A stretch of 64,000 bases of DNA from Cricetomys ansorgei (taxonomy: Eukaryota > Chordata > Mammalia > Rodentia > Nesomyidae): NCBI GenBank assembly GCA_026225945.1, contig JAMJFZ010001657.1, positions 1,600,501 to 1,664,500 of the forward strand, written 5' to 3'. Of this stretch, positions 35,785-45,911 are shown one piece after another. A model generated the notes under the pieces. That model was not told the DNA's origin. It searched no databases and worked only from the letters and a program-made list of their open reading frames with translations. Numbering within the stretch: the stretch's first letter is position 1; each line of letters begins with the position of its first letter. A program made the translations under genes and the position numbers.

Positions 35785-35900
35785 TCTGAGTGCGGTGGCT
35801 CACATCTGTAATCTCAGCACAGGGGAGGCCGGACTAGTAAGATTTGCTGCAAGTTCCGGGCTAGCCTGGGCTACTGAGTGAGACCCTATGCTCAAGAAAA
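35785..35900 (+). repeat. B1/B4-like SINE fragment
   Basis: TGCGGTGGCTCACATCTGTA, ATCTCAGCACAGGGGAGGC, GCTAGCCTGGGCTACTGAG and GAGACCCTATGCTCAAG. Confidence 0.8.
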
Positions 35901-36094
35901 CTTTTCTTTTCCTGTGGTAGATTACTGTCCGTTTAAAAATGAAAAACATAAACTTTTTTTTTTTAAAAGCAGAACATGCAGAGACAGCTCAAGGGCATAC
36001 ATTATTTGAGTTGCCCACTGTAATACCACCTTCCCTGTTGCCGAGTGAATTGTTTGCTGGTAGTGAATACAAAAATGTGCTGAGCATCTTTAAA

Positions 36095-36330
36095 GCTGGG
36101 CGTCGCGTCGGTGGCAAAAGGGGTCGCCGGTAAGCTGGGTTTCTTGCAGAGCCCTGGCTGAGCGGGGACAACAGGGAATGGCCGGATAGGAAGGGAAAGG
36201 TGAGTTGAGCAGCCCCCCGAGGTGCAAGGTGCTGAGCTAACACAGCTCCTACGGAGGGTCCGACCGTGCGGCTCCGCGGATAGAACAGTGGAGGGCGTGG
36301 TGCGGTGGACTTCCGCGCACTGCCGTGCAC
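36095..36330 (+). promoter_or_regulatory. CpG-rich block with plus-strand splice donors (candidate antisense promoter/first exon)
   Basis: I count 20 CpG dinucleotides in 36101-36325, about one per 11 bases and far denser than the surrounding intron. It is GC-rich and carries no SINE signature. On the plus strand it holds two donor-like sites: GCCG|GTAAGC (GT at 36130) and AAAG|GTGAGT (GT at 36200), the latter a full consensus. This fits a small intragenic CpG-island promoter and first exon transcribed opposite to Msra, about 2.3 kb upstream of the catalytic Msra exon. The alternative is the GC-rich 5' part of a processed copy or inserted fragment I do not recognise. The function is inference. 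Confidence 0.4.
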
Positions 36331-36600
36331 AGTACATTCTAAAAGGCTATTTGAATGCCATCCCTCCTTGACCCTCATGGCAGGCCCAGTGGGCCCCGTG
36401 TCGTCCAGGCCAATTTCTTTGTCCAGTTTCTTTGGTGGAAGAGACATCATGATGGCCTAATACGGACTCTGTCACATGGTGACTAGAAATCACTCTCATT
36501 CAGGTCTACGATGAAAAAGAGCAAGAAGGGCAAAAAGAAATACAGAATTTACAGTTTACTAGGAATCTCCACGTTGCAGCCAAGACAACATAATGTTGCA
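36331..36600. other. Unrecognised sequence with a minus-strand frame
   Basis: The minus-strand open frame starting at 36450 begins M-M-S-L-P-P-K-K-L-D-K-E-I-G-L-D-D-T-G. It continues through the CpG block to 35989, 153 codons in all. It looks protein-like at its start, but I do not recognise a family. An A-rich run on the minus strand at 35951-35962 would suit a retrocopy tail. It could be a decayed processed pseudogene or chance. Confidence 0.25.
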
Positions 36601-36655
36601 GACAAGGCAGCTAAGAGAGGCCTGATCTGCACTGGAATAAAGGAAGGGGTGCCCT

Positions 36656-36722
36656 CGGGGGCTCACTCTGTAGACCAGGCTGGCCATGAACTCACAGAGA
36701 CTTTATCCGGCTCAGCTTCCAA
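36656..36722 (-). repeat. B1 fragment, antisense
   Basis: CTCACTCTGTAGACCAGGCT and GGCCATGAACTCACAGAGAC are part of a reversed B1. Confidence 0.8.
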
Positions 36723-37237
36723 CTTTTACAAAGGAAAAGGCCTGAAGAGTTTCTCTGCTCCTATAAAGCAACAACAAAGGAAGAATGCTGCAAATGTGAC
36801 TCGGGGTGGCCGGGCTCCTGCGTGAAGCTGTGAATGTGAAGCCTGGATTCCCTGAAGATCCCAAGATGTTAGAGATGCCAGAGCTGGGAGACATCTGCCA
36901 AAGAGAGCTGTGGATGGGGAGTGGAACCAGCCCTAAGGGTGTTTGTTGCAGGCAGCTCAGTTAGAAGGGTGGAGCCATCTAAGCCTTTTGACATTATGGG
37001 GCTACAGGATTTGAAGTTTGCTCGGCAAAGGTTCCGTATCTCTTTGGCCCGGTCTTCCTTCACTATGCCCCTATTCCTCCCTTCTGGAATAGTAACGCAT
37101 ATCTGTGCCATTACATGTTAGAAGTGTGTAATTTGGTTTTTTATTTTGCAGGGGCTTATAATTAAAGAGACTGTCTTGAGTCTCAAAAGAGACTTTGGAC
37201 TTTAGTTTTTGGTTTTTGGTTTTGTTTTTATTTTCCC

Positions 37238-37380
37238 GAGTCAGGGTTTCTCTGTTGTAACTCTGGCTGTCCTGGAATTCACCCTGTAGACCAGGCTGTC
37301 CTCAAACTCACAGAGATCCACCTATTTCTGCCTTCCAAGCGCTGGAATTAAAGGCGTGCGCCACCACCGCCTGTTGTGGA
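37238..37380 (-). repeat. B1 SINE, antisense
   Basis: GAGTCAGGGTTTCTCTGTTG, CCTGTAGACCAGGCTGTCCT and TTAAAGGCGTGCGCCACCAC. T-rich at 37200-37237 is its tail. Confidence 0.95.
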
Positions 37381-37796
37381 AGCTTATTTTTAGTTATGTA
37401 TAAAATAATTGTGCACTGTTGGGCGAGAGGCTACCCTAGGTCTTGGCGTTTTGTATTGTTTGCAGGTATTGGATTTCTGTGTGGGGTGTTTGGTTGCTTA
37501 TGATCTGTACCTGAAGAATTCTGAATCAATAAAAACAGACACTCAGATGCTCAGGGTTCCACTGTCCAGAACGGCACTAGCCAGGATAGTGGTTCCCTCT
37601 GCTGAGGTCTGGCAGGGCTTGCAACCATGAAAATTCCTCCACATCTTCTTGGCTGAGCCTACACAGCAGCATACAACTACAACCACTCAGCTTTGAACTT
37701 TAGATTTTTAAACAATATCATGAAAGACTTGGGACTTTTGAGGTTGAAGTTGAACTAAATGTATTTGCATTGTAAGATGGCCATGAAAATACAGGG

Positions 37797-37979
37797 ATAT
37801 GGCAGCTTGAATGAGAATATCCCCATTGCCTCCGGTGGCCTAGCTGTTCGTGGAGGCTTAGGAGTTGTGATGTTAATGAACTCTATTCCCTCTGAACCAT
37901 CAGCTCAAATAAACCTTTCCTTCTATAGGTTGCCTGGGTCATGGTGTTTTATCACAGCAATAGAAAAGTAACTAATCCA
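37797..37979 (+). repeat. MaLR-type LTR (3' LTR of the element above)
   Basis: CAGCTTGAATGAGAATATCC, CAGCTCAAATAAACCTTTCC, ATGGTGTTTTATCACAGCAA and a terminal AAAGTAACTAATCCA. It is shorter than usual, so internally deleted. Confidence 0.75.
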
Positions 37980-38809
37980 TAAGCGAAGCATCAGCTGTAA
38001 GTAAAAAGACAGTCAATTTCCTAATATTTAATAGGGAACAAAATTGACCCCTGGTTGGGAGGATGGCCAGGATCCATCTAGGCAATGTCCCCTGAGGAGA
38101 TGCCCGTGCCAGAAATAATACTTTGGGGGCTTAAAATAATGCTTGAGTTTACTGGGTCCAGCATAATCCAAACTTCTATTACCTGGTTTTGAGTGTGCGT
38201 GGCTGTGCATGTGCATTTAAACAAGAAAGTTATGCTTCCTCTTCATTTTAGTTACTAGACTATCTGGAAGTAAATTTTGTGTGGTGTGTAAAGTTTTTTT
38301 TTTTTTAAACAAAGAGAGCAAATAACCCAAATCAATAGTTACTGACTAAATAGTCCACCCCTCACCCACTACCAAACACCAATAGGCATGATGACTCAGG
38401 GATCTCGGTCATATTCCATTCATCTGTCTGTCTTGGCACCCGTACTGCACTTCTCTTCATTCATGCATTCAGTGACTATTTACGCAGTGTCTGCTACACG
38501 CCAGGAAGTCTTCTAAGCACTTGGACTACATGGATAAGGCAGCAGGATGACCGAGGTACCCAAGCTGGTGACACAGGTCAGATCAGAATTTCATCTGAGA
38601 GGGATGGACAGATGCTGGTAAGTGCTGAGCAGGGGACGGCACAATAAAACTTTTCATCTCATGAGGATTCTCAGGCTGTTCTTTGTATAGAATGGATAAG
38701 GCTAGACAGACAGAGAGCATGGCCAGGAAGTTGTTTGTCAGGCAGAAGAATCTGGGAATGGAGATTAGTCAGTGGCAGAGATAGTCAGAAGCCATGATTG
38801 GACTCTGGA
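37980..38809. other. Unique intronic sequence with an old repeat
   Basis: CATTCAGTGACTATTTACGC and TGCTACACGCCAGGAAGTC at about 38455-38530 resemble an ancient mammalian dispersed repeat. Otherwise nothing is recognised. Confidence 0.4.
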
Positions 38810-38845
38810 ATATAATATATATATTCCATATATACATATATATCG
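38810..38845 (+). repeat. AT-rich dinucleotide tract
   Basis: AATATAATATATATATTCC and ATATATACATATATATC. Confidence 0.85.
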
Positions 38846-38879
38846 CAGAATAGAACATGTACACAAATGCTTGTATTTG

Positions 38880-39183
38880 TGTAGTTTGTGTGTGTCCGTG
38901 TGCATATGTGTGCCCATGTGTAAGAGGCCATATGCTGATATCAAGTGTCTTCTTCAGTTGCTCTCCACCTTAAGTTTTTGAGGCAGGGTCTCTCACTGAA
39001 CTTGGAGCTCATGGGTTGGGTTAGGCTGGCTGGCCAAGGGGCTCTAGGGATCCACCAACCTCTGCCTCCCCAGTGTGGGATCCAGATGTGCACCGCCACA
39101 CCTCCACACATGAACTCTGGGGATCTGAACTCAGGCCCCATGACTGCAGAACAAGCGCTTTACTGACTGAGCATCTCCCCAGA
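38880..39183 (-). repeat. B4/B3-type SINE, antisense
   Basis: A GT-rich tail, TTGCTCTCCACCTTAAGTTT, GAGGCAGGGTCTCTCACTGA, GGCTGGCTGGCCAAGGGGC and CTTTACTGACTGAGCATCTC. Confidence 0.9.
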
Positions 39184-39369
39184 CTCTGGAATATATTTTG
39201 AAGACAGAGTTAGAAAGATGTCCTGACAGTAGGGAAGCGGGATTCAAGAGAAAAAGAGAGCTGGGGATGACTCTCAGATCGCTGGCTTGCAGGGGAGCAC
39301 AGCGAACGAAGCCAAAATGTATCTGCAAAGATCAAGCAATCTAATCACCCTCCTTTGAATGAGTCCTGG

Positions 39370-39620
39370 TATCTGACAGAGTAAATCTTCTTGCCTTTAC
39401 GCCTCAAAGTTTTTCTTGCTATTCTGGCCCCTTAATATTCCAAATTTAGTTTAATATCAGCCTGTCAGGTTCCATAAAAATACCCTCTTAAGATTTTTAC
39501 TAGGACTACATTGAATTTATAGATTAATCTTAAAATATTTTGGCACGTTAATAATATCGAGTCTATCAATATTATACTGTGAGTCTAATGTCACTTTCTG
39601 GGCATGCAAATTTCCTCGGA
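39370..39620 (-). repeat. L1M ORF2 fragment, antisense
   Basis: TTCCAAATTTAGTTTAATAT, CCTGTCAGGTTCCATAAAAA, GACTACATTGAATTTATAGA and AATATCGAGTCTATCAATA are reversed ORF2 of an old L1. Confidence 0.85.
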
Positions 39621-39957
39621 TAGACTTCCACACCACGACACAGTTTCTGCACGAGCTGCCATGTTTCCACTTGACAGTTCTATGTGCCCTGGTCTGTGCT
39701 GCTCCTCTAAGTACCACGGTCTCCTATTGCCTGCTCTCTCTGCTACGGTATGAAATCTCCTTGACTTTAGTAGACTTCCTTTATGCTCAAAGAACCTTAA
39801 GAATTCTCGTTAGTTGTCCTGGTTTGTCTCCAGGTTCTCTTTGATTCCGCAAATGAGAGTTTCATATCCTCCCACCTTGCTGTTACCTTGCTGAGTAAAA
39901 ACGGCGACGTAAGATGGGCTCCCATCCCTAACCAAGAAGCCATCTCCGACTGACAAC
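39621..39957. other. Intronic sequence, possibly more reversed L1M
   Basis: Motifs such as CTCCTTGACTTTAGTAGACT fit decayed L1 but are too weak to name. Confidence 0.35.
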
Positions 39958-40412
39958 TGCTTGCAAAGGAAACAGAATCATTTTCCCAGTGGAGTCTCAC
40001 TGGACATACAGAACACACAGCAGCGGCAGATGGCCAACACGAAACAAACTCAACGGTGTCTTTTAGATTTTTTCTTTTGGTCTTGCATTGCTTTATTTGG
40101 GCAATTTTTATCTTATTGGCCTTTGGATTGCATATTATGGTTTCTGATTTTGCGTTTTTGTGGATCTTGTTTTTGTTTGTGTATACATCTGTATTTATAT
40201 AGTATGTGTGCTTCTTGTGCATTTTTGCTGTTTTTTTTAAATTCTGGTTTGTTTGCTTTTTTTTTTACCTGTTTGTTTTATAAAGAGAAAGAAAGAAGGT
40301 ATAGAGCTGGATGGGTGGTAAGATGGGGAGGATTTAGGAGGAGATGAGGAAGGGAAACTGTGATCAGAATATGTTAAATAAATTTTCAATAAAAATATTG
40401 GGGGGAAAAAAC
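39958..40412 (+). repeat. Rodent L1 (Lx-type) 3' end
   Basis: GTGGAGTCTCACTGGACATA, CAGATGGCCAACACGAAACA, the AGCTGGATGGGTGGTAAGAT segment, GAAACTGTGATCAGAATATG and an AATTTTCAATAAAAATATTG terminus. Confidence 0.9.
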
Positions 40413-40469
40413 TCATCTCATACACACCTTACTAAAAATGTCTTATTGGACTAAAAGTGTGCATACTAC

Positions 40470-40671
40470 GCATACTATGTGCATGCCTACTATGTGCATA
40501 CCTGCATACTACATGCAAGCAGTGCTCCCAGAGGTCAGAAGAGGGCCTAGGATCCCCTGGAACTGGAATTACAGATGGTTGTAAGCCACAACAGGGATTC
40601 TGAGAACCGAATCCTGGTCCTCTGCATGAGCAGCAAGGGCCCTTAGCTACTGAGCCATCTCTCCAGCCCCC
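40470..40671 (-). repeat. B2 SINE, antisense
   Basis: Plus strand CAGAAGAGGGCCTAGGATCC, GGTTGTAAGCCACAACAGGG, CGAATCCTGGTCCTCTGC and TACTGAGCCATCTCTCCAGC. The 5' head (40621-40671) and its flank are copied at 41130-41212 in inverted orientation. Confidence 0.95.
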
Positions 40672-40704
40672 ATTTCATTTCCTTTTAACACGTGGATTAA
40701 TTAA

Positions 40705-40850
40705 GAGTACATAGTTTTAAATGTGTGGCTGTTCATTGTTCTATCTTTTCATCTTTACTTCTAATTTTATTGTATCGGGTTAGAAACTGGCTAGTAACTA
40801 GAATACAGTTTTTCTAAGTGTTCCACATGCTCCTAAAAAATTATAAACAC
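40705..40850 (-). repeat. L1M fragment, antisense
   Basis: GTTCATTGTTCTATCTTTTC and CTAATTTTATTGTATCGGG match reversed old-L1 ORF2. It probably belongs with the pieces at 39370 and 41500. Confidence 0.5.
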
Positions 40851-40854
40851 TTCT

Positions 40855-41340
40855 GTTCTAGCTTCCTTGTTGTTACTGTGATAAAAGGAAAAAAAACAAA
40901 ACACTCTGACCAAAAGCAACTTAGGGGAGGAAAGGGTTTATTTCAGCTCACACTTCCAGGTCAAGTCCATCACTGAGGGAAATCAATGCCAGAATGTAAG
41001 CAAGAACATGAAGCAGAAACCACAGAGGAATGCTACTTGCTGGCTTAATCCAGACTCATGCTTACCTAGCTTTCTTAGACAGCCTAGGACCTCTTGCCCA
41101 GAGAATGGCACCACCTACAGTGCTGTATGTAATTAATCCACGTGTTAAAAGGAAATAAAATGGGGGCTGGAGAGATGGTCCAGTAATTAAGGGCCCTTGC
41201 TGCTCATACAGACCTCCGGCATCAGTTAACAATCAAGACAATCCTTCATAGGCATGCCCACAGGACAATATTTTCTGGGCAGTTCCTCAGGTGAACCCTT
41301 TTCTAGGCTGTTTCCAGTTGACAGTTAAAGTCAACCAGGA
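40855..41340 (-). repeat. MaLR/ERVL-like solo LTR, antisense, broken by an insertion
   Basis: Plus strand GACCAAAAGCAACTTAGGGG, AAAGGGTTTATTTCAGCTC, TGGCACCACCTACAGTG, then after a foreign block CATCAGTTAACAATCAAGAC, GCATGCCCACAGGACAATA and CCAGTTGACAGTTAAAGTC. The expected sequence between CAGTG (41121) and CATCAG is replaced by an inverted copy of nearby DNA. Confidence 0.85.
41130..41212 (-). repeat. Inverted local duplication of 40621-40703
   Basis: These 83 bases are the reverse complement of 40621-40703, with six mismatches, all transitions (about 93% identity). The copied piece spans the 5' head of the antisense B2 and 32 bases of its non-SINE flank (ATTTCCTTTTAACACGTGGA region). It sits inside the LTR at 40855-41340, with a spacer of 426 bases. 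Confidence 0.95.
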
Positions 41341-41489
41341 AACTCCATGGTTTGGGTACAGTGTTTTCCAGACCTTCATATACAAGCCTGGCACATCATG
41401 TCTTAAATCATCTGGACCCATTCAACATGCTGGAAGATGAACATCCTCTAACTGAAATACCCGCTAATACCTCACGCTCTCTTTTACTC

Positions 41490-41870
41490 TAATGGTTCTT
41501 GTGTAAGTGTAGGCTGTGTTGTTTGCATCTGCGAGTCCCTTGCTGTCTCACCTCCTTGGCATTCAGCTTTTGTTTACTGTCTCTATTAAAAGACTTGCTC
41601 TTAAAATTATTTTTACTAATAATGCCCCGTAGGCTAACTTTCCTTATATATCCAGCGTACCGCTTCCTATTCTTTATTTTTAATTCTTCCATATGTCTTT
41701 GTTAGATATGCATCTTGTAAGCCCCGTGTAACAGTATTTGGAAATCTGCTCTTTTATTAGTGGTGTTGATATATTTTCTCTTGTTATTTATGTACTCTAA
41801 ATTATTCGCAGATTCTTGTTTTGTTTTCTGCTTGTGACCCTTTCTTATTTTCTGTTACAGTATTCTAGTT
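41490..41870 (-). repeat. L1M fragment, antisense
   Basis: GTCTTTGTTAGATATGCATC and TTGTAAGCCCCGTGTAACAG followed by TTTATTAGTGGTGTTGATA match the reversed ORF2 of an old L1. Confidence 0.5.
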
Positions 41871-41878
41871 TGGGTTGG

Positions 41879-41925
41879 ATTTTTTTTGTTTTGTTTTGTT
41901 TTTTTGTTTTTGCTTTTGTTTTTTA
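41879..41925 (+). repeat. (TTTTG)n / T-rich tract
   Basis: Repeated TTTTGTTTTG units with interspersed T-runs. Confidence 0.9.
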
Positions 41926-42571
41926 TGCTCACTTCCCCTGCCTTGCTGGTTTGAAGGCAAAAAAACAGAGCGGTGTTTCAAATACACCCGTCACTCACGT
42001 GCTTTCCTATGTGTTTCTGGCATGACTCGGTATCCAGTCCTCTCCCGCACTCATGTGCCTCCACACTGAACTCACACAACTCTAACTCATTACCAGAGTC
42101 TAAAAGGTTTAATTTCGATTTTTTCAATACACCCCACACACATACACTTACTGAGGGTGAGAGAGCTACCTCTCCCATCATGCCCGGTGGCCACCTAAGC
42201 CAGAACTTTTTAGAGCCTAATGTTTCGCACACTCACCCCTCTCTGTCACCTCTGTGTTGTCACCGGTTGGGTCTCTGCTACCGTGAGCCTGAAAGGAGTG
42301 GCGGTATCCAATGGGGCGCGGTCATGGGCCTCTGGCTCACACAATGAGATCTTAAAGTTCCCATTTATCATCTAGAAGACAACCGAAACTAACATTGCAA
42401 ACATCCAGCCTGACCACCAAGTGATGCCAGCTCTGGAGCGTTACAAGGTACACTCAAACCCACTCCCTCATCTCTCCTTCCCGCAGAATGTGACTTTAGC
42501 ACTAACACCAGCAAGAAAGTCAAATTACTCCTACAGTCAATCGGTAACCTGGAACTTCTTCATATAACAGG
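41926..42571. other. Unique intronic sequence
   Basis: Nothing recognised. Confidence 0.4.
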
Positions 42572-42692
42572 AAGAGAGGAGAGGTGAGAGGAAGTAAGGA
42601 AGGAAGGAGGGCAGGAGGGCGGGAGGAAGGAGGGAGGGAGGGAGGGAGGGAGGAAGGAGGAGGGGAAGGGAGGGAGGAAGGAAGGAAGGCAT
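42572..42692 (+). repeat. Polypurine GGAA/GGGA tract
   Basis: About 120 bases of almost pure purine built from GGAAG and GGGAG tetramers and pentamers. The interruptions are few (GTGAG, GTAAGG, GCAGG, GCGGG). Confidence 0.95.
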
Positions 42693-42769
42693 CTTCACCA
42701 GCTGCCGTCTGGGAACCACACATGGTACACATCAGCCAGCCTCTTTGTACTCACGGACTTCCCCCAAAC

Positions 42770-42890
42770 CCTGTGAGAAGACACAACATTGCTTGAAGAA
42801 GGAAGAGATGGAAGTTCAGATTGCTGAGATCACTTGTCCAAAGACAGAATCAAGCCAGGCTGGGATTCAATCCAGGCTTACATGGAATTA
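42770..42890 (+). repeat. MIR remnant
   Basis: CACTTGTCCAAAGACAGAAT and GCTGGGATTCAATCCAGGCT match the MIR core order. Confidence 0.65.
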
Positions 42891-45800
42891 AAAGCTGCCG
42901 TTCATTCTCCTGTGGCCTCCCAGGACACAACCTCAGCACTAGACTGGAAAGCTGCTCACCCTTTCCAGTGACCTAGTCACCACTTCCGTGCTGCCCTTCT
43001 CTGCAGAGGGCTCAGCACCACCCACTAAATAAACACAGCCTGTGGACCCTGGGGGAGTTTAAAGGACACTCTACTGGGATCTATTGCATGAATTCCTCTC
43101 CTTGGGAGACAATGTCTATTCCCTCCTCATATGGTCCTAGCAACAAACCAAACTACAACTGTACCATAATTTACCCTGCGGACTAATGAGTTCATTGAGC
43201 TTCCTTACGGAACACTGGTGAGGGTCATTGGCTGAAAAGTCTTACCCAGTATGTATGATGGCTTCCCCACAGCTACTCTAATGGACTCCTTCACTAATTA
43301 ATCTCCTCCCAGACTATATACTCTTTACACTGGCGGAAGCTGCCTGCCGTTACAGCGGAACTACATAAGAAGGCTGGGAGAGGTGGTGGGAATCTTGGGC
43401 AAGAATCTCCTGGCCCTTCCCATCCTCTCCTTCTCTGAAGGAGCATCAGTCGGCGGGCCGAGTCCTGATGGACTTTTTCAAGCAGGGGTAGCTGATCTGG
43501 TGAAGATGGCGGCTGCTCAGAGGAAGTATTATTCAACAGAAATGCATCTTCAGTGGCTATCAGTGACAGTATACACGGAGTATACACTGTATGTAGCACA
43601 TCTCAAGGCCCTTCTCACTAGTCCCCGTCCTCTTAAAGGGGATAAAGCGACACCCGAATGAGACCCCTCACCGGGGCACCACGGGGATACTCAAGTACAG
43701 CCACAGTGGGCAGCAAAGACCTTTGCTCAGGAGGCGAAGTGGGCAGGGGCAGGGACAGCAGCAACTCTTTTGTCCCTAGGGACAGAAACTGGGCCTGGCC
43801 GAGTCACTGCCAATCCGGAGGAGAGGACAGGAAGGGGGCGTTTGAAGATGAGCTCTGGCTCTCGTGGAAGATGAGCGTGTGAGAAAAGGGGGTTATTCCC
43901 TTCGTCTTCCATGATGACTGTAGTTTTACACGTTGTGTTAAAGCCTCAGCAAGATGCCTTCCTTACCACAACTCTTACTTGAAACTAGAAAACTTAAGAA
44001 CACATTTTGCTCATTAGCGATGCCGTACAGCGAGTAGGAGCTGGTTGATATTTTTAGCATCTGATGATGACTGATCGCTCTCTGCCCACACCCGTTCCTG
44101 ACGCCGCTTGGACCTGATAAAGCATTCTAAATCTTCAGGCACTCCTCGAGTTGAATGCATGCCCAGATGTGCACACGTCTGCATCGCTTGGACTCAGCGT
44201 CAGGATTCCGGCACTTCTGGGTTCTCACCACCACCACGCTTCAGCCCTTCCCTAGGACTGCTCTCTTACGACTTCGTTTACCAAGAAGGTTCGAGAACCG
44301 GAACTCTGAGGCTGGAAGGACTCCGCCTCTCATGTAGCTTAGATGCCTTGTGGATGTTTAGAAGTTCTTACACAGCCTGGCCATCAGTTGTCTAGCAGAA
44401 GCTGGTAAGAGCCCAGTTCTCCTCTGTAGACCTAACAACAGCTGGAAAGCTCCTCCTTCCTCCATCAAACCATTCTAACCTAGGATGTCCCTCTGCTTCT
44501 CTTACCCTCTCCTTTGAGGCCACAAAGAGCAAAGTCAGCTTCTCCTCCTCATGACAACCGGATGACCACTGACCATGTGATGACAGCTCTGAGAACCAAA
44601 CGGTACTCCCCTATGCCATGCGGATCACAAGTCCTCACACCTGTCCTTCACTAGACACCTTTGGGGTTGAGCCATCTGCTTTCGAGATGCACCCCAGTGT
44701 GTCTGTAGCCTTTGAAGGACAGCAGAGCCACAGATGCTTCCCGGAGGATGTGTGAGGAGACCCTGTATTCCCCTGAACAGAATGTCCCAGACACTTGGAA
44801 GCCTGGCTCTGCAACTAGACAGAACAAGTCTCTAGGAGGTGGGAGAGCTGGTGGCTTCAAGCTGTGCCAGAGGACAGCAAAGGATTTGACAAACACAGAC
44901 CCTCAATTCTTGGGATGCAAATATTTCCAGAGGATGTGGAGCTGGCTGAGAGAGAGAGAGTACAGCGTACCTGCAGAACCTGACAAGTTTGCTCAGCAGC
45001 TGGCCAGGGCCAAAGATGAGCCCGGAGAAACCAAACCCACATGCAGTGTGGCGAAGAGCATCCTTTATTCCTCTTCTGCTCCCCAGATGTATCTGCCATG
45101 GACTCTGCACTCTGCAAGGTACTAACAAGTTGGTTTTCCCTTTGAGAGGAGGTAGGAGCTCTATGGAATGTCAGTGAACAAATGGTCATGACATTTGCAA
45201 TGGATGCTAGTTACCACAGAGGGATACATTTAGTTCCAGCTCTCTCCTAAGAGACAGTGCAGGGCATATGGAGGTGGGAACGAGGCCCCAGATGGAGACA
45301 TTTTCCCAAAAGCTTCCCAAAGCCATCTGCAGCCTCTGCGTGCCCCTCTGCTCAGCTTTCTTGAAAGGCAGCGAAATGGCAGAAGACAACTTGGGTCAGC
45401 AGAAATGGCTCTCCTACTCTTGGAAGGAAGAGGACAGCTGGCAGAGTCAATGAAAAGCCACTCCTTTTGGTGCACAGGTGGCGAGATGAGGGCAGGAACA
45501 AGACAGCTGGCAAGCTGAGTGTTGGCATGGGGATGAAGAGCATCAGGTTGACCCCTCATGACCTGGTCAGGCATCATTTTGCTTTAGAAAAAATGGTAAA
45601 AGAAACATCAGAAGCAATGAGTCTCTGGTGCTAGCTTAGCCCAAATGCCATGCCAAGAATCCACGTGCAGGGCTCCACAAGCAAGCATGTAACTCGGTGG
45701 CGCAGTGTGCCCTCACCTCTGAGTCACCCCACACCCACACCTTGCACCATGTGTCAAGTGGCCACTTACACTCAATTTCTTCCTAATGTGGCTCTAATTT

Positions 45801-45911
45801 TTCCTTTACTTTTCCTAGTTCTCAGTATTTTCTCTACTGGAAATATCCTTCTTTCAGCACTGTTTGGGATGTAGTAAGTGGTCAATAAATGTTCATTAAA
45901 TCCTGTAAACC
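42891..45911. other. Longest largely unique stretch, no gene recognised
   Basis: Three kilobases with no SINE, L1 or LTR that I recognise. Overlapping open frames occur on both strands at 44712-45189 (137 codons plus; 98 and 110 codons minus). They show no domain or motif I know. A GAAGATGGCGGCTGC motif (YY1-type) is at 43503-43517. The end (45850-45900) has an AGTAAGTGGTCAATAAATG phrase reminiscent of a MIR 3' end. Confidence 0.4.

Larger units (their letters stand above)
36601..37796 (+). repeat. MaLR internal region (decayed), with B1 insertions
   Basis: Motifs typical of rodent MaLR internal sequence leading to the 3' LTR are GAGATGCCAGAGCTGGGAG, GGAGCCATCTAAGCCTTTTG, GGGGCTACAGGATTTGAAG, TTCTGGAATAGTAACGCATA, AAAGAGACTTTGGACTTTAG, and GGACTTTTGAGGTTGAAGTT with AACTAAATGTATTTGCATT. 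No intact reading frame remains. It is interrupted by antisense B1 copies and by unrecognised sequence at 37380-37690. Confidence 0.6.

Noticed and set aside
36511..36825. Lys-rich 104-codon frame beginning MKKSKKGKKK
   Set aside because: It looked like a ribosomal-protein-type retrocopy, but no family fits. Most of it coincides with MaLR internal sequence and an antisense B1 fragment.
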